A stretch of 23,297 bases of DNA from CAYTQK01 sp964439745 (lineage in GTDB: Bacteria; Desulfobacterota; Desulfobacteria; Desulfobacterales; Desulfosudaceae): the NCBI GenBank assembly GCA_964439745.1, contig CAYTQK010000011.1, positions 1-23,297 of the forward strand. Direction: 5' to 3'. The notes below the pieces were generated by a model. The model searched no databases. It worked only from the letters and a program-made list of their open reading frames with translations, and was not told where the DNA came from. The stretch's first letter is position 1; each line of letters starts with the position of its first letter. Positions 7,546-15,540 of the stretch are shown piece after piece. A program made the translations under genes and the position numbers.

Positions 7546-9600
7546 TTATTGCGCCGGTTGGGACCATTTTTCAATCATGTCAAACAACGGTTCCCGGCGG
7601 ATGGGCTTCAGCAGGAGGTCATCCATGCCCTCGTCAAAATAACACGTCTGTTCATAATCGACGGCGCCGGCCGTAACGGCAATAATGGGAATATGCCGGG
7701 AAGCGGCGACGCCGTTACCGTTTTCCCATTCCCGCACCGCCCGGGTAGCGCTGATACCGTCCATTCCCGGCATCTGGACATCCATGAGAATCAACTGAAA
7801 GGCGTCCGGATCAGAAATGTAAAGATCTACGGCAGCCCGACCATCCTGGACAATATCAACCCGATATCCCCTTTTGCGCAGCATGGCGGAAACCAGTTTC
7901 TGGTTGACGGGATTATCCTCGGCCAGCAGAATCGCCCCGCCAGAATTTTCTTCGGCCGCCGTGGCCGGCGGGTCTGTCACCTCCCCGATTTCGGCCGGGA
8001 TGTCATACGGCTCCTGCCCAACCAGGGATTTTACCCGTTCCAGAAGAGCGTCCCGGCGAACCGGTTTGGACAGGAAGTATCGATACCCGGCCTGTTCGCA
8101 TTTTCTGGTATTGTCCACCATGGGTTCGATCAGGGTGATGACAGGCGGCATGACCAGCCCCGGTATCCGGGATATCTGGTCGATAAAGTCGCGGCCATCT
8201 TGCCCACCGCTGGTCAGACAGGCGTCAATGATACAGACAGCGACCGGATCTTCCGTTCCGGCAGCCTGCTGCAAGCGTTCCCCGGCGGTCTCGTTATTAT
8301 CGGCGGTCACGATCTGCATGCCGGCGTTTTCCAGGATATGACTGACAATTTTCAACCGGGTCTGGTGCGGAATCACCACCAGCACCTTCTTTCCGGACAG
8401 TTGGGAAAAATCTTCGACACCGCCCTCTTCCGGGGCCACCTTCATGACGGCCAGAAACGAAAAAGTGCTGCCGGCGCCGTGACGGCTGGTAACCCGGATG
8501 TCTCCGTCCATCATCTGGGAAATCCGCTTGCACAGGAAAAGTCCCAGGCCGGTACCGCCATACTCCCGGGAGACGGAGTTCCGGGACTGCCGGAAGGGTT
8601 CGAAAATGGCCTCCATGTTATCCGGCGCCAGCCCGATCCCGGTATCCCGCACCGCCGCCCGTACCGAGGCGGTCCCGGACGCATCCCCGACTATCTCCGT
8701 TTCCAGGGACAATTCGATTTCCCCGCTCTTGGTAAATTTGGCGGCATTGCTCATCAGGTTCAGCAGCACCTGCCGGAACCGGTGCGGATCACCGATCAGC
8801 CGGGGCGGCACCTGATCGCCGATGCGGCATAACAACTCCACCGGCTTGCCATAAAGGCGGGGACGGATAAGGTCGCAGACATCATAACAGACCTCGGCCG
8901 GATCAAAGGGGATCTTCTCCAGCTGCATCTTACCGGCCTCCACCTTGGCCGAATCCAGAAAATCATTGATAAGGGAAAGAATGACCTCGCCGCTCATCTT
9001 GATGTTTTTGGCATAATTGGCCTGTTCCGGATCCAGTTCGGTGGCCAGGAGAATATCCGTGAAGCCGAGAATACCGGTCAGCGGCGTCCGGATTTCGTGG
9101 CTGATATCCGCCAGCAGATTGCTTTTGGCCTTGGCCGTCTGCCGGACATCCTCCATCATGGCGTTGACCTGGTCCACCGTCTCCTTGAGACGGGCATTGG
9201 TGCTGCGGAGCTCCTGCACCAGCCGTTTTTCCCGTTCAATGCGTTCGATGCGGGCCACCAGCTCCATCATCTCAAACGGCTTGGTGATATAATCGGCCGC
9301 ACCGGCATTGATAATCTCCACGTAAGAGTGATCATAGGAATAGCCGGTCATGAATATAAAATCCAGATCCGGCACCAGGGATTTGGCCTCGTGCATCAAC
9401 TGGATCCCGTCCCTGCCCGGCATGACCACATCCGCCACCACCACATCCAGGGTAAAATCCCGGATAATCCGCAGGGCACTGTCCGCGCCCCAGGCGACCT
9501 TGCTGTGATAGCCGCGTTGGAGCAGAAACTGTTCCAGGGAATCCAGAAAAACCCTGTCATCGTCAACGATGAGAACCGTCTTGTTGAGGTGGTCGGTCAT
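7546..9600 (-). CDS. Soluble hybrid histidine kinase: REC–HisKA–HATPase–REC-like–REC
   Basis: This 684-residue signalling protein has no membrane segment. Order: receiver 1 at 7-120 (acid pair in VDDD, phospho-acceptor D57, K107); a coiled coil at 120-160; HisKA with H168 in ADISHEIRTPL; an HATPase domain with N box NLMSNAAKF (282-289), G1 DTGIG (319-323), F box FEPFRQS and G2 GGTGLGL (348-354); a degenerate receiver at 404-525; and receiver 3 at 555-675 (ED at 561-562, D607, K665). The middle receiver keeps D459 and K512 but has IPHQT where the acidic pair should be. An N-terminal receiver feeding a kinase suggests it takes input from another phosphorelay protein. It starts 9 bases after the EF-P stop, so it is probably co-transcribed with efp. 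Confidence 0.92.
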   Translation of the reverse strand: MTDHLNKTVLIVDDDRVFLDSLEQFLLQRGYHSKVAWGADSALRIIRDFTLDVVVADVVMPGRDGIQLMHEAKSLVPDLDFIFMTGYSYDHSYVEIINAGAADYITKPFEMMELVARIERIEREKRLVQELRSTNARLKETVDQVNAMMEDVRQTAKAKSNLLADISHEIRTPLTGILGFTDILLATELDPEQANYAKNIKMSGEVILSLINDFLDSAKVEAGKMQLEKIPFDPAEVCYDVCDLIRPRLYGKPVELLCRIGDQVPPRLIGDPHRFRQVLLNLMSNAAKFTKSGEIELSLETEIVGDASGTASVRAAVRDTGIGLAPDNMEAIFEPFRQSRNSVSREYGGTGLGLFLCKRISQMMDGDIRVTSRHGAGSTFSFLAVMKVAPEEGGVEDFSQLSGKKVLVVIPHQTRLKIVSHILENAGMQIVTADNNETAGERLQQAAGTEDPVAVCIIDACLTSGGQDGRDFIDQISRIPGLVMPPVITLIEPMVDNTRKCEQAGYRYFLSKPVRRDALLERVKSLVGQEPYDIPAEIGEVTDPPATAAEENSGGAILLAEDNPVNQKLVSAMLRKRGYRVDIVQDGRAAVDLYISDPDAFQLILMDVQMPGMDGISATRAVREWENGNGVAASRHIPIIAVTAGAVDYEQTCYFDEGMDDLLLKPIRREPLFDMIEKWSQPAQ

Positions 9601-9609
9601 TGCCGCCGT

Positions 9610-10173
9610 CTATTCCTTTACCCGTTCCACGTATGCCTTTGTCCGGGTGTCCACTTTCAGCACATCACCACTCTCGATAAACGGGGGGACCTGCAGATAG
9701 CAGCCCGTTTCCAGTTTGACCGGTTTACTGCTGCCGGAAGCGGTATCCCCCTTGACCCAGGGATCGGCCTCGATCACGGCCAGTTCAATAAAATTGGGCA
9801 GGGTGATACCGATGGGGGTATTGTCAAAAAACAGAACATCACAGACCACATTTTCCTTCAACAGATCCAGCACCTCCTGAATGTTTTCCCCCGGGATGAA
9901 TATCTGTTCATAGTTCGAAGAATCCATGAAACAATAGTTGTCACCGTCAGCGTACAGATATTCCATCTTGCGCTCTTCCAGGTTGGCCTTGTTGACCCTG
10001 TCGCCGCTCCGGAAGGTCTGATCAAAGATGGCGCCGGTGATCATGTTTTTCAATTTGCACTTGTACAGGGCCTGCCCCTTGCCCGGTTTGACAAAATCAA
10101 ACTCCACGATCACGTGCGGATCGCCAGCCATCTCGATTTTCAATCCTTTTCTCAATTCACCGGCTTCGAACAT
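9610..10173 (-). CDS. efp: Elongation factor P
   Basis: This 187-residue protein, full family length, binds between the P and E sites and relieves ribosomes stalled at polyproline stretches. Its three beta-barrel domains include the loop KPGKGQA, with the modifiable lysine at K32, and the C-terminal signature region with DPWVKGDTASGSSKPVKLETG. The K in a PGKGQ context resembles EF-Ps that are beta-lysylated by EpmA; those enzymes are not in the window. A strong AGGAGG lies upstream of the ATG and a good promoter is at 10204-10232. The gene ends in TAG. Confidence 0.97.
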   Translation of the reverse strand: MFEAGELRKGLKIEMAGDPHVIVEFDFVKPGKGQALYKCKLKNMITGAIFDQTFRSGDRVNKANLEERKMEYLYADGDNYCFMDSSNYEQIFIPGENIQEVLDLLKENVVCDVLFFDNTPIGITLPNFIELAVIEADPWVKGDTASGSSKPVKLETGCYLQVPPFIESGDVLKVDTRTKAYVERVKE

Positions 10174-10203
10174 ACTTTTCCCAACCTCCTTGCATAAAAT
10201 AAT

Positions 10204-10232
10204 ATATTATCTGAAATCTGCGAAAAACGCAA
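10204..10232 (-). promoter_or_regulatory. Sigma-70-type promoter for efp and the hybrid kinase
   Basis: On the minus strand TTGCGT (10232-10227) and TAATAT (10209-10204) are spaced by 17 bases, in an AT-rich stretch just ahead of the AGGAGG of efp. The leader would be short, about 25 bases. Confidence 0.6.
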
Positions 10233-10247
10233 AAAATGTGCGTTATC

Positions 10248-11039
10248 CTACGATTTGTCCGGACCGGCCGCCAGCGCTGCTTCGGCCCGGCGCACCTCGG
10301 CCACCAGACGGGCCACCTTGTCCAGGTCTTTACGGAAGCGGATATGTCCGCCGCTGCCGTCGGCCAGGTTGGTCCGGGTGCAGCTGTCCACCCCGGCCGG
10401 ACGGGTCGCCAGAATTCCCTCGTAAACGTTGTCATCGGCGATCCCCCCGGCCAGGATCACCGGCACGGGCGAAATGGCCGTCAAGCGGGCGACGCTCTCC
10501 CAGTCACAGGGGATACCGGTGATGCCCACGTATCCGGCCACAGGCTGATCTTCCCGCCCGGGCCACTCCGGGGGCAGCAGCGTGTCGGGCAGAAAAAAAT
10601 CCGAGGTTTCCCGCAAAATCTCCGGCACCTCCTGCAAAACCCCGCCGCCGTTTTCACCCGGCAGCCCCACCGGGATGGACCGCATGATGGCGATCTCCGG
10701 GAAACGACGCCGGATCGTCTCCTGCACCCGGCAAATCTCTGCCATCCGCCTGGCATCGGCCGCCCGGGCCGACAGAACCTCGCAAAAATGAATCATATCC
10801 GGCCGGTAATGGTCAATTACCCGGGAAATCGGGTCGGCCGAGGAAAACAGCGGAATGAGACTGCTCCTGGCCCCGCCTTCGGCGGCCACCTTGACAGTAT
10901 CCTTGATAGCCGGGACTTTCCACAGTTCTTCCGCCAGGATAACGCTGCCGATGTGATCCACACCGAGCTCCACCAGCTTTTCCGCCTCGTCCGGCTCCTG
11001 GATTTCATATATCTGTACCAGAATTTTCGCATTCTTCAT
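10248..11039 (-). CDS. Divergent TrpF-like (phosphoribosylanthranilate isomerase-related) TIM-barrel protein
   Basis: This 263-residue protein aligns by motif with TrpF, the isomerase of tryptophan synthesis. It has FFLPDT at 148-153 (equivalent to the LLDT with the catalytic acid, D152), GITGIPCDW at 172-180 (the GGTGxxFDW phosphate loop), VILAGGIADDNV at 194-205, and RPAGVDSCTRTN. It is about 55 residues longer than TrpF, mainly around 120-170. The N-terminal KICG, whose cysteine is the general base in TrpF, is replaced by VQIYEI (Y11). It may therefore not be a true isomerase. The start at 11039 has AAGGAA upstream; the frame is open further upstream but only inside the ceramidase gene. 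No other trp gene is near. It ends in TAG. Confidence 0.7.
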   Translation of the reverse strand: MKNAKILVQIYEIQEPDEAEKLVELGVDHIGSVILAEELWKVPAIKDTVKVAAEGGARSSLIPLFSSADPISRVIDHYRPDMIHFCEVLSARAADARRMAEICRVQETIRRRFPEIAIMRSIPVGLPGENGGGVLQEVPEILRETSDFFLPDTLLPPEWPGREDQPVAGYVGITGIPCDWESVARLTAISPVPVILAGGIADDNVYEGILATRPAGVDSCTRTNLADGSGGHIRFRKDLDKVARLVAEVRRAEAALAAGPDKS

Positions 11040-11091
11040 ATCCGGCAATTCCTTGTTCAACCTGATCGGCGACCTGCCCCCGTAAGCGGTT

Positions 11092-13185
11092 TTACTCGCG
11101 GCGTGCCCGCGTCCGGTCCCCGGCAAAGCAGGAAGAATAAAGAACCTTCTGCTCGTCCCGCGGCCGGACAACAAACCGGCATTGATGATCGGGCGGTATT
11201 TCCGGATCATACCAGACCGCTTCATACAGACCCATCTGGTGCTCTTCCAGATTATCACAGAATCGCACCGACATTGCATATCCCCGGTCGTTGATCGTCC
11301 GGCCAGCCTGTACCAGGGGATGCCAGCGCTCACCATCGGCGCTGATTTCCATATAAACCAGGGGACGGTGAAAATCAATCCGGGAAGGCGCCACATCCCG
11401 CCACTGAAAACGCCAGCTCGCCTGGCGGTTATCCGCGGCCTTCATGAAATACGGCGGCGTTATCTGCGCCCGGCGGTCGCCGGGGGTCCGGTCAGGGGGA
11501 AAATGGTTTTTTTTCTTTACCGAAAACACCCAGCTGTCGGGCAAGCCGTTTTTCCCCTCTGCCGGCGGATCGGCTGCCAGGTCAGCCGCGTGTGCCGCCA
11601 GAAAAGCGGTTGTTGCAGGGCCGTATAAGGTATGACCGCCTTCGTAATGCTGTTGACCGTATTCGGCAGCGGTAGCGGCGTAGCCGAAATAGCCGTTGGC
11701 ACAGCTGATGACAAGCCCCCGGGACACGCCTTCGACCGCTTCCACCGCCTTCGCGATGCTCTCGCCGGCCTGGCAGGTAACTTCGAACGGCAGCGGTACC
11801 AGGGCAAAATCGTTGACGCGGATCACCTGGAAAAAAAGACGGTGGGGAAAGTCCGGTTTGGGCAGAAACAACGGCTGCAGGAACCAGCCCGCATGCCGTT
11901 TGCGGCCCTGGCAGGAATCGGTGAAAAACCAGCGGGTGGTCCACCACCCTTCCTTGAAGAACGGCAATCGATGCAGCACCGGTGTCTGCCCGTCTTCTGC
12001 CCCGGCCAGCAAGGCGTTGCCCACCACCGGCCGCTCACATACCGAGACCTTGCCAAGGGACGGCTCCCGGTAGAGGTCCACCTCCCGGCAGGCGGCGGTG
12101 ACCGATACCTTCGCGGCCATATCCCCCCGCAGGGAGGCAAACAGGTTGACAGCCTGCTGACCGATGGCCCGCCCCAGCCGTTCCGTTTCCATGAATCCCT
12201 GGCGGCCCGGTTCATAATTCGGAGAATTGTCCCCATGGGTACCGTTGACAGCGGCATGCACAAACGTCCAGGGTAAGTCCCCGCCGTGGTTGTAAACGGT
12301 TTCCAGTTCGCCGGCAATATACCCGAACACATCCGCGGTATAAAACGGATTGTCATCGGAAACCACCGTGGGATGAATGGAAAAACTCGAAAAGGCGCCG
12401 GCCGGCCGGAATTGACCGTCCTCATCCTGCAGGTCGATGCGCATCATGAAGAACTCCGGGTTGACCGCGGCCAGGGGATCGGCCGCCGGGTCGGTACCGG
12501 GATTGGCCTGCCAGGCGGCCAGGCTCCGGTTCCGGGTCATGCCGTACAAGGGCATGGAACCGGCGGCGATGCGGGCCGGGCGCCGGACCTGAAAGGCGGC
12601 ATCCACCGCCGCCGCCATGCGGGCCGCCAGGAAATGGTACAAATCCTCGTCCAGCCCCTTTTCCGCGGCGGCGAAAGAATTATAAAAATTGCTGCCGAAA
12701 CAATTTCCCGGCGCGGAATGGGTATGGGTGCCGGCCAGCATCAGGCCATTGACCGGCACATCGGTGGTGGCGGCGATCAACTCGGCCACTCGGTGATGCA
12801 GCAGCCGGGACCCGGACAACAGATCGCACTGCAGCAGGACCACGCCGGGAAGGTTCGCGGAACGCAGGTAAATCGCCCGCGCGTGCAGCCGCCCCCGGAA
12901 GCCCTGGCCCGTTCCAGCCATGACCGAATATCCGGCCATGGAAATACCCGGCGGCGGGGTGATATCCACCTTGGCGACACCCGCCATAAGGGGGACGGCA
13001 GGCACCGGCCGACTAGATTTCCCGGCGGAGCCTGTCGCAGGAACCTCCGGACCGCCGGCGGCAAGCGGCGCGCAATGATCGATCCGGATGACGGTGGTGG
13101 GCATGTTTCCCAGCCAGAACCAGAGAACGATGGCCGCCCCGGCCAATCCGCCGATAATGATCAGGTACCGTTTCATCCGCTGCAT
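11092..13185 (-). CDS. Neutral/alkaline ceramidase-family protein, membrane-anchored
   Basis: This protein of about 697 residues belongs to the neutral/alkaline non-lysosomal ceramidase family, zinc amidases that split ceramide into sphingosine and fatty acid. An N-terminal hydrophobic segment (about 7-25, after KR) looks like a signal anchor and places the rest outside the inner membrane. Matching motifs: VDITPPPGISMAGYS; GTHTHSAPG (zinc His, about 155); NRSLAAWQANP; SFSIHPT (second His); NGTHGDNSPN (Ser equivalent to the nucleophile, about 321); PFEVT (zinc Glu); GYFGYAAT and the following EGGHTLYGP (zinc Tyr region). The ATG at 13185 has AAGGAG five bases upstream. It overlaps the FkbM stop by 13 bases; a later ATG at 13176 would give a 4-base overlap. 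Some family members act on other amides, so the substrate is inferred. Confidence 0.85.
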   Translation of the reverse strand: MQRMKRYLIIIGGLAGAAIVLWFWLGNMPTTVIRIDHCAPLAAGGPEVPATGSAGKSSRPVPAVPLMAGVAKVDITPPPGISMAGYSVMAGTGQGFRGRLHARAIYLRSANLPGVVLLQCDLLSGSRLLHHRVAELIAATTDVPVNGLMLAGTHTHSAPGNCFGSNFYNSFAAAEKGLDEDLYHFLAARMAAAVDAAFQVRRPARIAAGSMPLYGMTRNRSLAAWQANPGTDPAADPLAAVNPEFFMMRIDLQDEDGQFRPAGAFSSFSIHPTVVSDDNPFYTADVFGYIAGELETVYNHGGDLPWTFVHAAVNGTHGDNSPNYEPGRQGFMETERLGRAIGQQAVNLFASLRGDMAAKVSVTAACREVDLYREPSLGKVSVCERPVVGNALLAGAEDGQTPVLHRLPFFKEGWWTTRWFFTDSCQGRKRHAGWFLQPLFLPKPDFPHRLFFQVIRVNDFALVPLPFEVTCQAGESIAKAVEAVEGVSRGLVISCANGYFGYAATAAEYGQQHYEGGHTLYGPATTAFLAAHAADLAADPPAEGKNGLPDSWVFSVKKKNHFPPDRTPGDRRAQITPPYFMKAADNRQASWRFQWRDVAPSRIDFHRPLVYMEISADGERWHPLVQAGRTINDRGYAMSVRFCDNLEEHQMGLYEAVWYDPEIPPDHQCRFVVRPRDEQKVLYSSCFAGDRTRARRE

Positions 13186-13997
13186 AAAAACTCCTTTGCC
13201 GTCATTCCCGCGGCCGGCAGAAGCAACAAATTCATAAACCCCTCGTTGCCCGGATCGGCCTCCGTGTCCCGGACCCATTGCCGCAGGCAGTCACAATTCA
13301 TCGGAACCATGGCCCGTCCCAGATGATCTATAATGTAGATGGCCATCTCCAGCGCCGCCAGCAGATCCAGCAGCTCGTCGGCGGAGGCACCGGCCAGTCG
13401 CAGGCCGAAAGGCCAGAACTCGACGACCATGACCAGATGCTTGCGGTTGGCCCGGATCAATGCTTGAAGCCCCTTGAGCACATAAAATTCCGAGCCCTGG
13501 GTGTCGATTTTGATAAAATCGACCCGCCCGGTCAATGTCCGCAAATGCTCGCCGCCGTCGACTACTTCGGCCATCAAGCGGCGCCGGGCATCCCCGCTGG
13601 CATACAGCCGGTGGTCACCCCGGTTATCCGGAGAAAGGTAAAGCGCCGCCCGGCCGTTATAGTCGGAAACAGCAGCCGCAAAAGCGGTGGCATTGGTGAT
13701 ACCGTTGAGCCGAAGATTTTTTTCCAGCAGGACGAAATTGGCCCGGTCCGGTTCATAGGCGATGACACGGCCCTGCTCCCCCACGGCCTTGGCGCCCAGT
13801 ACGGTATAGTAGCCGATATTGGCCCCGATATCGAGGAAAACCCCGCCAGGCCGGAGATACTTCAGAAATAGGCTGGTCTCGTAGGCTTCCCAAATCCCAT
13901 ATTCCCGAATCTGCCGGGAAACGCATTCCTCCGGGTTCCCATGGACATGCAGCCGGAGATTTTTTTTCAGGCCCGGTATGTCAAGCTGTACTGGCAA
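13173..13997 (-). CDS. FkbM-family SAM methyltransferase
   Basis: This 274-residue protein has the SAM-binding segment VFLDIGANIGYYTVLGAK (about 53-70), the acidic strand end VIAYEPD (78-84) and the family signature FIKIDTQGSEFYVLKG (about 161-176). FkbM enzymes O-methylate polyketides, glycans and glycolipids. There is no ATG at the expected place: the frame opens just after a TGA and the first usable start is TTG at 13997, with GGAACA upstream. The N-terminus otherwise has normal length, so TTG is plausible, but a frameshift near 14.0 kb cannot be excluded. It overlaps the ceramidase gene downstream, suggesting one transcript and perhaps a shared lipid or surface substrate. Confidence 0.8.
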   Translation of the reverse strand: MPVQLDIPGLKKNLRLHVHGNPEECVSRQIREYGIWEAYETSLFLKYLRPGGVFLDIGANIGYYTVLGAKAVGEQGRVIAYEPDRANFVLLEKNLRLNGITNATAFAAAVSDYNGRAALYLSPDNRGDHRLYASGDARRRLMAEVVDGGEHLRTLTGRVDFIKIDTQGSEFYVLKGLQALIRANRKHLVMVVEFWPFGLRLAGASADELLDLLAALEMAIYIIDHLGRAMVPMNCDCLRQWVRDTEADPGNEGFMNLLLLPAAGMTAKEFLCSG

Positions 13998-14050
13998 ATG
14001 TCACTGTTCCGGAATCTGCTTAGGGGTCACCACCTGGATCCGCCGGCAAG

Positions 14051-14087
14051 CCCCGGCGATTCTGGTGCAACAATTATTGTGCCGGGG
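14051..14087. repeat. Inverted repeat with inner palindrome upstream of the FkbM gene
   Basis: CCCCGGC (14051-14057) pairs with GCCGGGG (14081-14087). The loop contains the perfect palindrome ACAATTATTGT (14070-14080). There is no T-run, so this is not a simple terminator. It lies about 55 bases upstream of the FkbM start and could be an operator or leader structure. Confidence 0.4.
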
Positions 14088-14239
14088 GCAGAATGCCGCC
14101 GCGGCAATTTCTGCTGTTATGCCGCAAACAAACCGATTTTGCAAGATTTATGATCCCCCGGGCAAAGAAAACAAGAACCGGTCCGACCAATGGGCTGGCT
14201 GGTGTTGCCTGGCAGCGCCGGCCGGCCTTCGCTTTTTTC

Positions 14240-14268
14240 TTTACAGGCGGCGGAAATAACGATATGAA
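14240..14268 (+). promoter_or_regulatory. Candidate sigma-70 promoter for the Na+/Ca2+ exchanger
   Basis: TTTACA (14240-14245) and TATGAA (14263-14268) are spaced by 17 bases, leaving a leader of about 60 bases before the ATG. Confidence 0.45.
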
Positions 14269-14332
14269 GCCTGCAACGTAAGGTTTACTCTTATCCGTCT
14301 GATCACCAGGCGACGAGAAAACGGGGACAATC

Positions 14333-15394
14333 ATGGCAGCCGCCCTGACCAGCTTGACGATCATCCTGATTGCGGTGTACCTGCTGATCGTTATTTCCAA
14401 TTACTTTTTCATCCCCAGCCTGGATGAAATCTCGGAAAAGCTGCGCCTGTCGCCCAGCGTTGCCGGCGCCACCCTGATGGCGGCAGGATCATCGGCCCCG
14501 GAACTGTCCATCGCCCTGTTCGCCCTGTTTACTCACGGCGGGGCGCACAGCGACATGGGCATCGGCACCATCGTGGGCTCGGCGGTATTCAACATCCTGG
14601 TCATCACCGGCCTGTGCGCCGTGATCCGCTCCACGGCCATCACCATCAGTGCCATCATCCGGGATACCGTCTTTTACCTGGCCAGCATCCTGGCCATGCT
14701 TTACGTCTTCTGGGACGGATCCATTACCGGTTATGAGCCCCTGCTGCTCATTGCCTTATACGGTCTTTACCTGCTGGCCCTCTATTTTCTCCCGGGAGAC
14801 GAATTTACGGAACGGTCCGAGGAGGCCCAGCTGTTGGCCGCTTCCGCCCGCTCCGCGTCCGGCAACATCTTCCGCCGGGTGGACAGTCTGTTCAAATGGG
14901 GGGTTACCCTGGTGGCCGGAAACCCAGTGGTCAACTACCTGCGCTCCTTTGCGGTTTCCGTGCTGATCATCGTCGGACTGAGCAAGCTGCTGGTGGACCA
15001 CGCCATTATCTTCGCCGAGGCCATTCACCTGCCGCCGGTCATCATCGCCCTGACCATCCTGGCCTGCGGCACCTCGGCCCCGGACCTGATCTCTTCGATC
15101 ATCGTCGCCCGCCGCGGTCATGGCGACATGGCCATATCCAATGCCGTGGGCTCCAACATCTTTGACATCCTCATCGGCCTGGGCCTGCCCTGGCTGATCA
15201 CCCTCTACCTGGCCGGCCGCAAGTCCATTCCAGTGGGTACCGGCAACCTCCTGGAATCCGTCTTCATCCTCATCGCCACCGTCCTGATTTTCTTTGTTCT
15301 GCTCTGGACCCACCGGCGGCTGGGCAAAAAAGAAGGGATTATCCTGCTCCTGCTCTATGCCGCTTATATCACCTGGACCGTCCTTACCAGTTGA
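14333..15394 (+). CDS. Sodium/calcium exchanger, CaCA superfamily (NCKX-like)
   Basis: This 353-residue inner-membrane antiporter has about ten hydrophobic helices in two inverted halves around a charged loop (about 155-188). The two ion-binding alpha repeats are clear: alpha-1 GATLMAAGSSAPELSIALFA (45-64, E57) followed by GTIVGSAVFNI, and alpha-2 ALTILACGTSAPDLISSIIV (239-258, D251) followed by NAVGSNIFDILIGLGLPW. It would move Ca2+ out against Na+ flow. The Glu/Asp pair and NIFDI (D278) look more like the potassium-dependent NCKX branch than the NCX branch; that is inference. The start has GGGGAC upstream. The gene is monocistronic, facing a convergent crotonase gene. Confidence 0.92.
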   Translation: MAAALTSLTIILIAVYLLIVISNYFFIPSLDEISEKLRLSPSVAGATLMAAGSSAPELSIALFALFTHGGAHSDMGIGTIVGSAVFNILVITGLCAVIRSTAITISAIIRDTVFYLASILAMLYVFWDGSITGYEPLLLIALYGLYLLALYFLPGDEFTERSEEAQLLAASARSASGNIFRRVDSLFKWGVTLVAGNPVVNYLRSFAVSVLIIVGLSKLLVDHAIIFAEAIHLPPVIIALTILACGTSAPDLISSIIVARRGHGDMAISNAVGSNIFDILIGLGLPWLITLYLAGRKSIPVGTGNLLESVFILIATVLIFFVLLWTHRRLGKKEGIILLLLYAAYITWTVLTS

Positions 15395-15464
15395 ACAATT
15401 CCCATCCGCGGGGACCTTTTTGTCTCCAAAGAACCGGGTTCTGGTTTACCTCCGGAAATGATTC

Positions 15465-15506
15465 GTCACCATCCACATCGGAATCCAAATCGAGATCATG
15501 GTCGGA
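15465..15506. repeat. Degenerate hexanucleotide array, seven RTCNNN units
   Basis: In phase every six bases the sequence reads GTCACC, ATCCAC, ATCGGA, ATCCAA, ATCGAG, ATCATG, GTCGGA. It lies in the spacer between the convergent exchanger and crotonase genes. On the minus strand one frame would read an alternating X-Asp peptide, but no start codon with a ribosome site is present. Confidence 0.5.
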
Positions 15507-15540
15507 ATGGCATCAAATGGGAGGCGAGACATGGGTCGCC

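Larger units (their letters stand above)
13998..14332. other. 335-bp divergent intergenic region between FkbM and the Ca2+ exchanger
   Basis: No convincing gene is seen. It holds a plus-strand promoter candidate (14240-14268) and a long-loop hairpin with an inner palindrome (14051-14087). A weaker minus-strand pair, TTGCAA then CATAAC after 17 bases, near 14.12-14.15 kb could serve the FkbM gene. No tRNA or riboswitch is recognised. Confidence 0.5.

Noticed and set aside
11040..11396. Upstream extension of the TrpF-like frame to an ATG at 11396
   Set aside because: The extra 119 codons lie inside the ceramidase gene in another frame and read as low-quality sequence; the ATG at 11039 has a ribosome site.
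14273..14290. Second MerR-type site (AACGTAAGGTTTAC) upstream of the exchanger
   Set aside because: It shares bases with the 900-919 dyad but is not palindromic itself; likely chance.
14074..14400. Minus-strand open frame in the divergent intergenic region
   Set aside because: It overlaps the exchanger start, has no ribosome site and no family resemblance.
15378..15515. Small Asp-rich minus-strand protein over the hexamer array
   Set aside because: No start codon with a ribosome site, and its end is antisense to the exchanger gene.
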